The position numbers and the translations under genes were made by a program. Positions 8,312 to 16,388 of a DNA stretch of 64,000 nucleotides are shown in pieces; the first letter of the stretch is position 1; the number at the start of each line of letters is the position of its first letter. The stretch covers positions 1 through 64,000 of the forward strand of contig NZ_JOAG01000027.1 of NCBI RefSeq assembly GCF_000725485.1, in the 5' to 3' direction. Below the pieces are notes generated by a model. The model saw only the letters and a program-made list of their open reading frames with translations, was not told the origin of the DNA and did not search any database. This DNA is from Nonomuraea candida. Its GTDB lineage: Bacteria; Actinomycetota; Actinomycetes; Streptosporangiales; Streptosporangiaceae.

Positions 8312-9041
8312 GCCCGTGCGCGAGCCCGTGGGTGAGCCTGTGGGTGAGCCTGTGCGCGAGCCCGTGCGTGAGCCCGCGGCCGGGCGGGCCGAGGTGCTGA
8401 TCGCCGAGGACGAGGACCTGCTGCGGGCCTCGCTGCGCGAGCTGGTGGACAGCGACCCGCGGCTGGTCGCCACGGGTGAGGCGCGCGACGGGCGGGAGGC
8501 GGTCGCCGCGGCGGAGCGGCTCCGGCCCGACGTCGTCCTCATGGACGTCCGCATGCCCGTCATGGACGGCCTCACGGCGACCCGCCTCATCTGCGAGCGG
8601 CGGCCGGCGGTCAAGGTCGTGGTCCTGACGACGTTCGACCTCGACGAGTACGTCTACGAGGCGCTGCGCGCGGGCGCCTCGGGGTTCCTGCTGAAGAACG
8701 CCGTCCCGGAGGACATCCTGCGGGCGATCCGCACCGTCCACGACGGCAACGCCATGCTCGCCCCCGAGGTGACCAGGCGCCTGATCGCCGACTGCTCCCG
8801 GGGCAGAGGCCGGCCCCGGCCGGACCCGTCGCCGTTCGGCGCGCTGACCGAACGCGAGCGGGACGTGGTGGCGGCCGTCGTGCGGGGCATGTCGAACGAG
8901 GAGATCGCCGCGGCGCTCTTCCTCAGCCGGGCCACGGTGAAGACCTACCTGAGCCGGCTGTTCCTCAAGCTCGGCGTGCGGGATCGCACCCAGCTCGTCA
9001 TCCTCGCCTACGAGTCCGGGTACGTGGACGGCCTGGGCTGA
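8304..9041 (+). CDS. LuxR/NarL-type response regulator with repetitive N-terminus
   Basis: A 245-residue regulator. The receiver starts at AEVLIAEDED and has the phospho-acceptor Asp81 in VVLMDVRMPVMDG; the GerE helix-turn-helix is LTERERDVVAAVVRG to TVKTYLSRLFLKLG. Its first 25 residues are an odd six-fold EPV repeat coded by a 12-bp minisatellite, so the true start is uncertain: several in-frame GTG codons exist within the repeat. It is coupled to the kinase upstream and probably controls the ABC genes downstream. Confidence 0.92.
   Translation: MGEPVREPVGEPVGEPVREPVREPAAGRAEVLIAEDEDLLRASLRELVDSDPRLVATGEARDGREAVAAAERLRPDVVLMDVRMPVMDGLTATRLICERRPAVKVVVLTTFDLDEYVYEALRAGASGFLLKNAVPEDILRAIRTVHDGNAMLAPEVTRRLIADCSRGRGRPRPDPSPFGALTERERDVVAAVVRGMSNEEIAAALFLSRATVKTYLSRLFLKLGVRDRTQLVILAYESGYVDGLG
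8308..8379. repeat. 12-bp minisatellite at kinase/regulator junction
   Basis: Six imperfect copies of gtgagcccgtgc, each coding four residues of the regulator's N-terminal EPV tail. Copy number changes would keep the frame and move the GTG start codons. Confidence 0.9.
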
Positions 9042-9102
9042 CGGCCCGATGTCAACCTTTGGCCGATGCGCCCGGCGCGGCCCGCTTGCCACGCTGAAGA
9101 CC

Positions 9103-9831
9103 ATGATCGAGATAGTCGGACTCAGCAAACGCCGCGGGAAGAGGCTGGTGGTGGACGACGCCGCTTTCACGGCCGTCCCGGGCCGCGTGACGGGGTTCCT
9201 CGGCCCGAACGGCGCCGGGAAGTCGTCCACGCTGCGCATCCTGCTCGGCCTGGACCACGCCGACTCCGGCGCCGCGCTGATCGGCGGCAGGCCGTACCGG
9301 AAGCTCCGTGACCCGCTGCGCACGGTGGGGTCGTTGCTCGAAGGCAGCGGCGCGCACCGGTCCAGGACCGCGCGGGCGCACCTGACGTGGGTGGCGCGCA
9401 GCAACGGCATCCCGAAGGCGCGGGTGGGTGAGGTGCTGGACGAGACCGGGCTGGCGAACGTCGCGGGCAAGCGCGTCGGCACGTTCTCGCTCGGCATGGG
9501 GCAGCGGCTCGGCGTGGCGGCGGCCCTGCTCGGCGAGCCGGAGGTGCTCGTCCTCGACGAGCCGGTCAACGGCCTCGACCCGGACGGCATCCGGTGGATC
9601 AGAGGGCTGCTGAGGGCGTACGCCCGGGCCGGGCGCACCGTGCTGGTCTCCAGCCACCTGATGAGCGAGATGGCGGAGACCGCCGACGACCTGGTGGTGA
9701 TCAGCGCGGGCAGGATCGTCGCCCAGGGCTCCCTGTCCGAGGTGACCGCCGGGCACGCCTCGCTGGAGGAGGCGTTCTTCGCCCTGACGGCCCCGGGCCA
9801 CCCCTCGCGTGACGCGCGGAGCACGCCGTGA
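9103..9831 (+). CDS. ABC transporter ATP-binding protein
   Basis: A 242-residue DrrA-like ATPase for an ABC-2 type exporter. Walker A is GPNGAGKSST with Lys40, the signature region is FSLGMGQRLGVA, Walker B is VLVLDEPVNGLD, and the switch His is in SSHLMSEM. ATG at 9103 begins MIEIVGLSK, the usual family start; the frame is open a little further upstream but without a ribosome site. It overlaps the first of two permease genes by four bases and follows a two-component pair, a common layout for inducible antibiotic or peptide efflux. Confidence 0.93.
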   Translation: MIEIVGLSKRRGKRLVVDDAAFTAVPGRVTGFLGPNGAGKSSTLRILLGLDHADSGAALIGGRPYRKLRDPLRTVGSLLEGSGAHRSRTARAHLTWVARSNGIPKARVGEVLDETGLANVAGKRVGTFSLGMGQRLGVAAALLGEPEVLVLDEPVNGLDPDGIRWIRGLLRAYARAGRTVLVSSHLMSEMAETADDLVVISAGRIVAQGSLSEVTAGHASLEEAFFALTAPGHPSRDARSTP

Positions 9832-10619
9832 CCTTGCGGAACACCGTCGCCGCCGAGCTCAGGAAGCTGCTGGCTCTGCCCTCGGCCCTGATCGCCCTCG
9901 CCCTCGGCGCGCTGGCCACGCTCGGCCTCGCCGCCATGTCCACCCGCTCCATGCGGAGCAAGCTCGACCTCGGCGACCCCACCGCGCTGGCCCACACCAC
10001 CACGATGGAGGTCGGCTTCAACCTCATCCCCGCCGGGGCCATCGGCGCGATCGTGCTCGGCGTCGTCGCCGTCAGCAGCGAGTACACGCCCAACGGCAAG
10101 GACGTCGGCGGCGGCCGGCAGATCCTGGCCAGCCTCACCTGCACCCCGCGGCGCGGCCTGCTGCTCGCCGCCAAGACGATCGTGCTGGTCCTCGTCACCG
10201 CCGTGTTCGCCGCCGTCACGATCTCCGCCACGATCGCGCTGTCCCAGGTCCTGCTCGGCGCGCACGGCCATCCGCCGGGCGAGGTGGTGGCGGCCCTCGG
10301 CCCGCGGGCGGCGGGGGGTGTGGCGTACTGGGTGCTCATCGCGGTGATCGCCTTCGCGGTCACCGTCATGACCCGCAGCGGCATCGTGCCGCTGATCGTG
10401 TTCATCGCCAACACCACGCTGGTGTCGGTCACCTTCCTGCTGACCAGGCTCACCCCGCTGGCGAACTACCTGCCCGACGTGGCGGGAGCGGCGATGGTCG
10501 GGGTCTTCGCGCCCACGGAAGGCATGCTGGCTCCGCTGCCCGGCGGCCTCGTCATGGCCGCCTGGGCCGCCGGGCTGCTCGCCGTCGCCGCCCGCGTTTT
10601 CGTCCGGCGGGATGCCTGA
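9828..10619 (+). CDS. ABC-2 type permease
   Basis: A 263-residue membrane protein with six hydrophobic segments (roughly residues 18-40, 62-85, 112-140, 160-185, 190-212 and 235-255) and the charged N-terminus MTLRNTVAAELRKLL typical of ABC-2 permeases. GTG start overlaps the ATPase stop. It should form the transport channel with the neighbouring ATPase and the second permease. Confidence 0.88.
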   Translation: MTLRNTVAAELRKLLALPSALIALALGALATLGLAAMSTRSMRSKLDLGDPTALAHTTTMEVGFNLIPAGAIGAIVLGVVAVSSEYTPNGKDVGGGRQILASLTCTPRRGLLLAAKTIVLVLVTAVFAAVTISATIALSQVLLGAHGHPPGEVVAALGPRAAGGVAYWVLIAVIAFAVTVMTRSGIVPLIVFIANTTLVSVTFLLTRLTPLANYLPDVAGAAMVGVFAPTEGMLAPLPGGLVMAAWAAGLLAVAARVFVRRDA

Positions 10620-10620
10620 C

Positions 10621-11346
10621 ATGACCAACGGCTTCCGGAACGTCGTGTCGGCGGAGCTCGTCAAGCTCCGCACCCTGCCCGCGGCGCTGATCACCATCGT
10701 CACGACCGTGCTCGGCGCGGCCCTGCTCGCGGTCGTCCTCGCCGCGGGGCGGGAACGGCTCGGCGGCTCGCCGTCGGCGGTCGAGGCCGCGCTCGGTGTC
10801 GTGGAGTACGCGCAGTTCGGGTTCGTCCTGCTCGGCATCCTGGCCGCCGCCTCCGAGTACGGCGGCGGCCAGATCCGCACGACCCTGGCCGCCGTCCCGG
10901 GCCGCGGGCTGCTCATGGCGGGCAAGGCGATCGCCTGCACGGTGACCATGTCGCTGACCGCGCTGCTCACCATCGGCGTCTGCCTGCTGGCGGCGCGGCT
11001 CACGCCGGGCATGAGCTGGAGCGGGGGGCACGCCGGCGGGCCGGCCGGCGCCTGGGCCTATCTCACGCTGATCGGCCTGCTCGGCCACGCCGTCGCGGCC
11101 CTGCTCCGTGACCTCATCGCCGCCCTGGTCACGATGCTGGCGCTCGTCCTCGTCGTGCCGCCCGTCCTGGCGGGCCTCACCACGTCGGCGGGCTACCTGC
11201 CCAGCCTGGCCGGGATGCGCATGTACGCCCTCGGACCGGCGCCGCAGGACGGTCTCACCCCCGTCCAGGGCGCGGCCGTCCTCACCGGGTGGCTGGTGCT
11301 CGCGCTGGCCGCCGCCCTGGTGTCCTTCCTGCGGAGAGACGCCTAG
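10621..11346 (+). CDS. ABC-2 type permease
   Basis: A 241-residue membrane protein with six hydrophobic segments, similar in plan to the preceding permease (MTNGFRNVVSAELVKLRTLP at the start), suggesting that the two arose by duplication and work as a heterodimer. The ATG one base after the previous stop is preferred because GGCGGG lies nine bases upstream; an ATG nine bases earlier is possible. Last gene of the efflux operon; it faces a TetR gene. Confidence 0.88.
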   Translation: MTNGFRNVVSAELVKLRTLPAALITIVTTVLGAALLAVVLAAGRERLGGSPSAVEAALGVVEYAQFGFVLLGILAAASEYGGGQIRTTLAAVPGRGLLMAGKAIACTVTMSLTALLTIGVCLLAARLTPGMSWSGGHAGGPAGAWAYLTLIGLLGHAVAALLRDLIAALVTMLALVLVVPPVLAGLTTSAGYLPSLAGMRMYALGPAPQDGLTPVQGAAVLTGWLVLALAAALVSFLRRDA

Positions 11347-11350
11347 GGGC

Positions 11351-11364
11351 CCGCGCCGGCGCGG
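11351..11364. terminator. Palindrome between convergent genes
   Basis: CCGCGCC directly followed by GGCGCGG, a perfect 14-bp palindrome just behind the permease stop and between convergent genes. It could act as a bidirectional terminator although no T-run follows. Confidence 0.4.
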
Positions 11365-11377
11365 TGGCTCGTTCCGG

Positions 11378-11962
11378 TCATTCCGGCAGGCTGTGGGCGA
11401 GGAGGAGCTGGGCGGCGGCCCGCGCGTGCCGGCCGTAGCCGGCCTCGTCCAGCACCATGGCGCGGCTGGCGGCCCCGTCGGCGAGGGTGGCCAGTTGCTC
11501 GGCGAGCGCGGCGGGGTCGCGGCAGCCCAGTTCCGTCAGCAGCGTGGTGATCAATCGCACCATCCGCAGTTTCTGCTCGCGGGCGTAGGAGTGGACCGCG
11601 CTCGCGGGGTCGGGGAACTCCGCCGCGGCGTCGATGAACGGGCACCCGCGCACCGGGGCCGCGTCCGGGGAGGGCAGGTCGAACAGCCGCAGGATCCGCT
11701 CGCGCGGCGGGAGGTCCTCGCGGGTCAGCACGCTCTCCAGGGTGTCGCCCGAGGAGATGAGGTCGTGCAGGTGGGCCATCACCAGGTCGTTCTTGGTCCG
11801 GAAGTGGGCGTAGAGCGTGCGTTTGGACACCGGGGCCTCCTCCGCGACCTGCTCCATGCCGGTCGCGCCGATCCCCTGGGTCGCGAACAGCCGGGCGGCG
11901 GCGGCCAGGATGCGCTCGCGCCCGCCGCGCCCGGCCCGCCGAGGTGTTGTCGCCGTCTCCAT
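11378..11962 (-). CDS. TetR/AcrR family regulator
   Basis: A 194-residue regulator with the helix-turn-helix at residues 20-65 (GATGMEQVAEEAPVSKRTLYAHFRTK) and a C-terminal domain of the TetR_C type containing RGCPFIDAAAEF, a motif typical of regulators of small oxidoreductase genes. It is divergent from a nitroreductase gene, and the 100-bp gap carries two related operators, so it very probably represses both genes. The ligand is likely an electrophile or quinone, by analogy only. Confidence 0.92.
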   Translation of the reverse strand: METATTPRRAGRGGRERILAAAARLFATQGIGATGMEQVAEEAPVSKRTLYAHFRTKNDLVMAHLHDLISSGDTLESVLTREDLPPRERILRLFDLPSPDAAPVRGCPFIDAAAEFPDPASAVHSYAREQKLRMVRLITTLLTELGCRDPAALAEQLATLADGAASRAMVLDEAGYGRHARAAAQLLLAHSLPE

Positions 11963-11966
11963 GACC

Positions 11967-12043
11967 CAAGTGTACGCCCGCGTTTACTTCACTTCCGGCA
12001 CGGTGGTAGCTTCGCATCAGGAGGTAAACACATCCGTTTACCT
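11967..12043. promoter_or_regulatory. Paired TetR operators, TetR/nitroreductase gap
   Basis: The site at 12022-12043 has perfect 8-bp arms AGGTAAAC and GTTTACCT around six bases. A second site at 11967-11988 has the same geometry (8-6-8) with arms AAGTGTAC and GTTTACTT, matching at six of eight positions. One lies close to each start codon, fitting control of both directions by the TetR protein. Confidence 0.8.
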
Positions 12044-12066
12044 AAGTCGTCGTTGAGGAGTGCCTC

Positions 12067-12804
12067 ATGAGCCGGTCGGAGACCATCGACCTGAGCAGCC
12101 CAGCCGAGCGGCTGATCCGCGGCCGACGCGCCACGCGCGCGTTCCGCCCGCAGCCCGTCCCCGAGGAGACGGTGCGCGCCATCTTCTCCCTGGCCGGCGC
12201 CGCGCCGTCCAACTCCAACGCCCAGCCCTGGCAGGTGGAGGTGGCCAGCGGCGCGGTGCGCGACCGGCTGGCGGAGGCCCTGCCCAGGGCCCACGCCGCG
12301 CAGCGCGTCTCAGTCGATTTCCCGTACTCGGATGACATGTACGCACACGTGCACCAGGCCCGGCGGGCGGAGTTCGGCGCCGAGCTCTACGGCGCGCTGG
12401 GCATCGGTCTTGACGACCACGCGGCACGGGCCGCCTACGACGCCGAGAGCCTGCGCTTCTACGGGGCGCCGCACGTGGCGTTCCTGTTCGTCACCGGCGA
12501 CGGCGGGCCGCGGCTGGCCGCGGACGTCGGCGCGTACATGCAGACGCTGCTGCTGGCGATGACCGCCTACGGCGTGGACAACTGCCCGCAGGGGCTGCTG
12601 AGCTTCTACGCCGACACCGTCCGCGGCGAGCTCGGCGTCACCACGGGAAAGCTGCTGGTCGGCATCTCCTTCGGCTACGCCGACGAGAGCGCGCCGGTCA
12701 ACCGGGTCAGCACCGGGCGGGCCGCGCTGGAGACGACCACGGCCTTCCACGGCTGGCCAGACGGCCGGGGCGCGCAGGAAAGGGTCACGCCAGGGTCCGG
12801 GTGA
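12067..12804 (+). CDS. Nitroreductase family protein
   Basis: A 245-residue FMN-dependent NAD(P)H oxidoreductase. Family marks are the FMN-contacting RRATRAFRPQPVP near residue 20, APSNSNAQPWQVEV at 50-63, YMQTLLLAMTAYGVDNCPQG in the dimer core and GISFGYADESAPVN near the end. A GAGGAG ribosome site precedes the ATG. Likely role is reduction of nitroaromatics or quinones under control of the divergent TetR gene. Confidence 0.93.
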   Translation: MSRSETIDLSSPAERLIRGRRATRAFRPQPVPEETVRAIFSLAGAAPSNSNAQPWQVEVASGAVRDRLAEALPRAHAAQRVSVDFPYSDDMYAHVHQARRAEFGAELYGALGIGLDDHAARAAYDAESLRFYGAPHVAFLFVTGDGGPRLAADVGAYMQTLLLAMTAYGVDNCPQGLLSFYADTVRGELGVTTGKLLVGISFGYADESAPVNRVSTGRAALETTTAFHGWPDGRGAQERVTPGSG

Positions 12805-12975
12805 GCGTGCGCAGGCCCACGCCCTACCGCGTCCCGGACGGGCGGCTCGGCCTCCGGCAGGTCCGGCGACGCGAACGGTCCCGGTGCCGCCGAGCAGGGG
12901 TAGCGCACCCCCTGGGCCTCGAACCGGGGCGCGGGCCTGGCTGCGCGTGGCCCGCACGCTTGTGTGGCGGCCGCC

Positions 12976-13692
12976 TCACCCTGCCGTGAACAGGTAGTTG
13001 CGCCGGCGGGCGGTCACCCGGTCCGTACGCCGCCAGCGGCGCCCGTGCCAGAGGTGCATCCGGTAGCCTCGCTCGATCAGCGATCCGGCGACCTCGTCGG
13101 AGCTCCTGCCGTACTTGTCCAGGTGGCGCTGCTCGATCTCGATCAGGAGCGTGGGCCGGTGCTGCTCGATCGTCCACCTGGCCCCTTCCAGCACCTTCGC
13201 CTCGAAGCCCTCCACGTCTATCTTCATGAAGTCCAGGCGCGCGATCTCCCGCAGCTCGCACACGCGGTCCACGCTGTACAGCGGCACCTCCAGCGTCCTG
13301 GCGGCGGCGAACGTCCCCGGGTGCTTCAGCCCTTCCTCCAGGTGCGCCCAGCCGTGGATCGGCAGCCCGAGCCGGTAGGGCAACCGCAGCGTGCGCCACC
13401 CGAGCGCCGCCCCCAGCGCGGCATTGGTGACCCGCACGTTGCGTGCCCCCGAGGCCCGCACCCCCAGCTCCAGCAGCCGGTACGGCAGCGGCAGCGGTTC
13501 GAAGGCGTGCACCTGGCCGGCCGGCCCGGCGAGGCGGGCCAGGGGATGTGTGTACATCCCGTACGCGGCGCCGATATCGAAGCAGACCGCTCCCGGCCGG
13601 ACGAAGGCGGACAGGCCGAGCAGTTCGGGTTCGCTGAGGGAGAGCGTCGCTCCGGCCCGCAGCAGCGCGGCCGTAGCCGTCAATCTGATCAT
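12976..13692 (-). CDS. FkbM family methyltransferase
   Basis: A 238-residue SAM-dependent methyltransferase. The SAM-binding loop is VCFDIGAAYGMYTHPLA, followed by VHAFEPLPLPYRLL, NAALG and the FkbM mark IDVEGFEAKVLEGA; a closing LLIEIEQRHLDKYG is also typical. Such enzymes O-methylate sugars, polyketides or other small molecules. No biosynthetic genes surround it, so the substrate is unknown. It is followed downstream by 170 bp with no recognisable gene. Confidence 0.88.
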   Translation of the reverse strand: MIRLTATAALLRAGATLSLSEPELLGLSAFVRPGAVCFDIGAAYGMYTHPLARLAGPAGQVHAFEPLPLPYRLLELGVRASGARNVRVTNAALGAALGWRTLRLPYRLGLPIHGWAHLEEGLKHPGTFAAARTLEVPLYSVDRVCELREIARLDFMKIDVEGFEAKVLEGARWTIEQHRPTLLIEIEQRHLDKYGRSSDEVAGSLIERGYRMHLWHGRRWRRTDRVTARRRNYLFTAG

Positions 13693-13734
13693 GCGGCCGA
13701 CGGTAGGAAGAGGACGCGGAGCGGCGGATCCCCC

Positions 13735-14430
13735 TCAGGAGCGCAGCCGCGGGCCGCGCCGTGCCCCCGGAGAGGGAGCGCCGGCCACCACCAGGCCGCT
13801 CTCATAGGCGAACACCACCGCCTGCGCCCGGTCCCGCAGCCCCAGCTTGGTGAAGATGCGTCCCACGTGTGACTTCACGGTCTCCTCGGCGATGGTCAGC
13901 TCCCCGGCGATCTCGGCGTTGGCCAGCCCGGCCGCCACCAGCCGCAGGACGTCCCGTTCGCGGCCGGTCAGCGTGTTCAGCCGCAGCGACTCGGCCTCGT
14001 CCAGGGGCCGGCGGGAGGTGAACTCCTCGATGAGCCTGCGGGTGACCGAGGGCGCCAGCAGCGCCTGGCCGGCGGCGACGACGCGGATGGCGGTGATGAG
14101 GTCCTCCGGCGGCGCGTCCTTCAGCAGGAAGCCGCTGGCTCCGCCGCGCAGGGCCGCGTACACATAGTCGTCGATGTCGAAGGTGGTCAGGATCAGCACC
14201 TTGGTGTCACGGCCGGCGCCGATGATGCGGCGGGTGGCCTCCAGACCGTCGAGGTTGGGCATGCGTACGTCCATGAGCACGACGTCGGGCCGCAGCTCCC
14301 GGGCGGCCGCCACCGCGTCCAGGCCGTCGCGGGCCTCCCCGAGCACCTGGAGGTCGGGCTGGGCGGAGATCAGCGCCGCGAACCCGGCTCTGATCATCGC
14401 CTGGTCGTCGGCCACCAGCACCGTGATCAT
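13735..14430 (-). CDS. LuxR/NarL-type response regulator
   Basis: A 231-residue regulator: receiver domain with ADDQ acidic pocket, phospho-acceptor Asp near residue 54 in VVLMDVRMPNLDG and VLILTTFD, then a GerE DNA-binding domain (LTGRERDVLRLVAAG, TVKSHVGRIFTKLGLRDR). A basic, Pro/Gly-rich 20-residue tail ends the protein. Its start overlaps the stop of the kinase gene by four bases. Confidence 0.93.
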   Translation of the reverse strand: MITVLVADDQAMIRAGFAALISAQPDLQVLGEARDGLDAVAAARELRPDVVLMDVRMPNLDGLEATRRIIGAGRDTKVLILTTFDIDDYVYAALRGGASGFLLKDAPPEDLITAIRVVAAGQALLAPSVTRRLIEEFTSRRPLDEAESLRLNTLTGRERDVLRLVAAGLANAEIAGELTIAEETVKSHVGRIFTKLGLRDRAQAVVFAYESGLVVAGAPSPGARRGPRLRS

Positions 14431-15647
14431 GCATCATCTCCCTTCGGCAGCCTGGCGCGTACGGTGAAGCCGCCCTCTTCCGTCGCGCCCGCACGGAACT
14501 CGCCGCCGAGCGCCGACACCCGTTCGTACATGCCGATCAGCCCGAGCCCCGGCCCGGTACGAGCGCCGGGGACCCGCGCCTCCACCGCTGGGGCGGTCCG
14601 GGACGGGGGCGGCTCGTTGTCCACCTCCACCGCCACCCCGTCGGGGCCGGCCCGGACCACGACGGTCGTGCCGGCGGCCGGCGCGTGGCGTACGACGTTG
14701 CTCAGCGCCTCCTGGGCGATCCGGTAGACGGTGAGCGACTCCACCGGCGACAGCGACGGCTCGCCGGCGACCGTGAACCGGACGGGCACGCCCGCCAGGC
14801 GTACGGACTCCACGAGCTCTTTCAGGTCGGCCAGGCCGGGCTGCGGCGCGGTCCGGGCCGGGCCGTCCGTGCCGCGCAGGGCGCCGAGCAGGAGGCGCAT
14901 GTCCCGCAGGGACGCGCGGGCGGCGGCGTTGATGGCGGCGAACTCCCGGGCGGCCGGCTCGCTCACCCCGCCCTCGACCCGGTAGGGGGCGCTGGCCGCC
15001 TGCACGGCGATCACCGACATGTGGTGGGCCACCACGTCGTGCAGCTCCCTGGCGATGCGGGCCCGCTCCTCGAGGATCCGCCTGCGCCCCACCTCCTCGG
15101 CCGCGCGCAGGGTGTCGGCACGCCGCGCCCGGCGGGCATCGCCCACCAGCACGGCGGCCAGCAGCACCGTGCACCAGCTTCCCACGCCGGTCACCACGGC
15201 GACCGGGCCCACGACGTCCAGCAGCACGACCGTGGCCGCCCCCGCCACGACGGTGACGACACAGGCGATCACCGTCACCCGGCGCGGGGCCGACAGGGCC
15301 AGCACGAACATGACGGGCACCTGGGCGAACAGCAGATTGAAATACCACGGCAACGGCGTCATCGAACTGCCCAGCACCACCCCGGCACAGGTGATGACAG
15401 GGCCGGCCACCGCCATGACCACCCACGCGGCGAAGGGCCGGTACCACGCCAGGAGCACCGGGAGGGACGCCGGCACGGCCGCCGGCACGGCGAGCGCCCC
15501 GAAGTCCCCGGCCGCCGCGAAGAGCGCCGCATTGCCGACGAACAGGATCCCGGCCAGGACCGCGAAGGGGCCGCGCCGGAGCATCGGGCGCTCCGTGCCG
15601 GGGGAGGCGGGTATCCGCAGGTCGTACAAATCCCGAACAGCCCCCAT
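14427..15647 (-). CDS. NarL-family sensor histidine kinase
   Basis: A 406-residue kinase with about six hydrophobic segments in the first 170 residues, HisKA_3 with the phospho-accepting His in RELHDVVAHHMSVI, and HATPase with N box AQEALSNVVRHA and G box GLGLIGMYERVSALGG. The D box reads VDNEPPPS, shorter than usual. ATG at 15647 (MGAVRDLYDL) is chosen over a start 12 codons upstream because a GGGTGAG site precedes it. Operon with the response regulator behind it. Confidence 0.9.
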   Translation of the reverse strand: MGAVRDLYDLRIPASPGTERPMLRRGPFAVLAGILFVGNAALFAAAGDFGALAVPAAVPASLPVLLAWYRPFAAWVVMAVAGPVITCAGVVLGSSMTPLPWYFNLLFAQVPVMFVLALSAPRRVTVIACVVTVVAGAATVVLLDVVGPVAVVTGVGSWCTVLLAAVLVGDARRARRADTLRAAEEVGRRRILEERARIARELHDVVAHHMSVIAVQAASAPYRVEGGVSEPAAREFAAINAAARASLRDMRLLLGALRGTDGPARTAPQPGLADLKELVESVRLAGVPVRFTVAGEPSLSPVESLTVYRIAQEALSNVVRHAPAAGTTVVVRAGPDGVAVEVDNEPPPSRTAPAVEARVPGARTGPGLGLIGMYERVSALGGEFRAGATEEGGFTVRARLPKGDDA

Positions 15648-15710
15648 GCCGCTCACCCTACGGCTCCGACAGGTCGCCCGCACGGGCCGGCCCCGCGGCG
15701 CCGGCGATCA

Positions 15711-15740
15711 CCACGACCCACCACGACCCACCACGACCCA
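15711..15740. repeat. Three exact 10-bp direct repeats
   Basis: Three exact copies of ccacgaccca in tandem, followed by a partial fourth, between the kinase start and the HxlR gene end. Not a coding region. Confidence 0.85.
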
Positions 15741-15803
15741 CCACGGCACCCTGAGCCGCCCACCCCGGTCTCGACGTCACCTTCCCGCGGCTCGCGTGGG
15801 CGG

Positions 15804-16265
15804 TCAGGCGGTGCGGGTGTCGTACTCCTCGCGGTTGGCGAGCACCTCGCTCATGTGCGTCTCGGCCCACTCCTTGACGCTGCGCATCAGGGAGTGGAGC
15901 GAGAGGCCGAGCTCCGTCAGCTCGTACGTGACCGTGACCGGCACCGTCGGCGTCACGGTACGGGTGACCAGGCCGTCGCGCTCCAGGGTGCGCAGCGTCT
16001 GGGTGAGCATCTTCTGGCTCACCCCGGCCAGCCGGCGGGCCAGCTCGGAGTAGCGCATCGCCCGGGGCCCGGCGGCGCCCTCCTGCCCGCAGGCGCCCTC
16101 CTGCCCGGAGGGGTGCGGACCGTCGCTGCCCAGGGCGGCCAGGATCAGCGCGACCCACTTGTCGGAGATGCGGGCGAGCAGCTGGCGGCTGGGGCAGCCC
16201 GCCAGGAACGCGTCGTAATCCGCCCGCGCCTGTGCCCGCTGCTGGGCCGCCGTCATCGTCGGCAT
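15804..16265 (-). CDS. HxlR family transcriptional regulator
   Basis: A 153-residue winged helix regulator. The family core is visible: Cys near residue 24 in [61 protein letters not shown] and [11 protein letters not shown]. An unusual Gly/Glu-rich insertion ([13 protein letters not shown]) with two extra Cys-containing or related repeats separates the first helix from the wing. HxlR proteins often sense reactive electrophiles through a Cys. It is divergent from a quinone oxidoreductase gene, its likely target. Confidence 0.93.
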   Translation of the reverse strand: MPTMTAAQQRAQARADYDAFLAGCPSRQLLARISDKWVALILAALGSDGPHPSGQEGACGQEGAAGPRAMRYSELARRLAGVSQKMLTQTLRTLERDGLVTRTVTPTVPVTVTYELTELGLSLHSLMRSVKEWAETHMSEVLANREEYDTRTA

Positions 16266-16296
16266 CGACGCTCCTTCCTACCGAGGGGTGACCTAC

Positions 16297-16310
16297 GCAC
16301 TTCGGAGTGC
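16297..16310. promoter_or_regulatory. Inverted repeat in HxlR/oxidoreductase gap
   Basis: GCACT-TCGG-AGTGC, perfect 5-bp arms, located 31 bp upstream of the HxlR start and about 80 bp upstream of the oxidoreductase start. It is the best operator candidate for the HxlR protein. Confidence 0.5.
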
Positions 16311-16388
16311 CTGCTTCCCATGGGGGAGTTACAGATCCCACAGTGGTGCATGGCAACCGCCGAGCACAAGCGACTGGGAGCGAACCCC

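Noticed and set aside
8130..11012. 960-codon minus-strand frame
   Set aside because: Shadow of response regulator and ABC genes on the plus strand; Arg/His/Pro-rich translation typical of antisense GC-rich DNA.
14685..16380. Plus-strand frame continuing upstream of the quinone oxidoreductase
   Set aside because: It is antisense to a histidine kinase and an HxlR gene; only the part from the GTG at 16389 has oxidoreductase features and a ribosome site.
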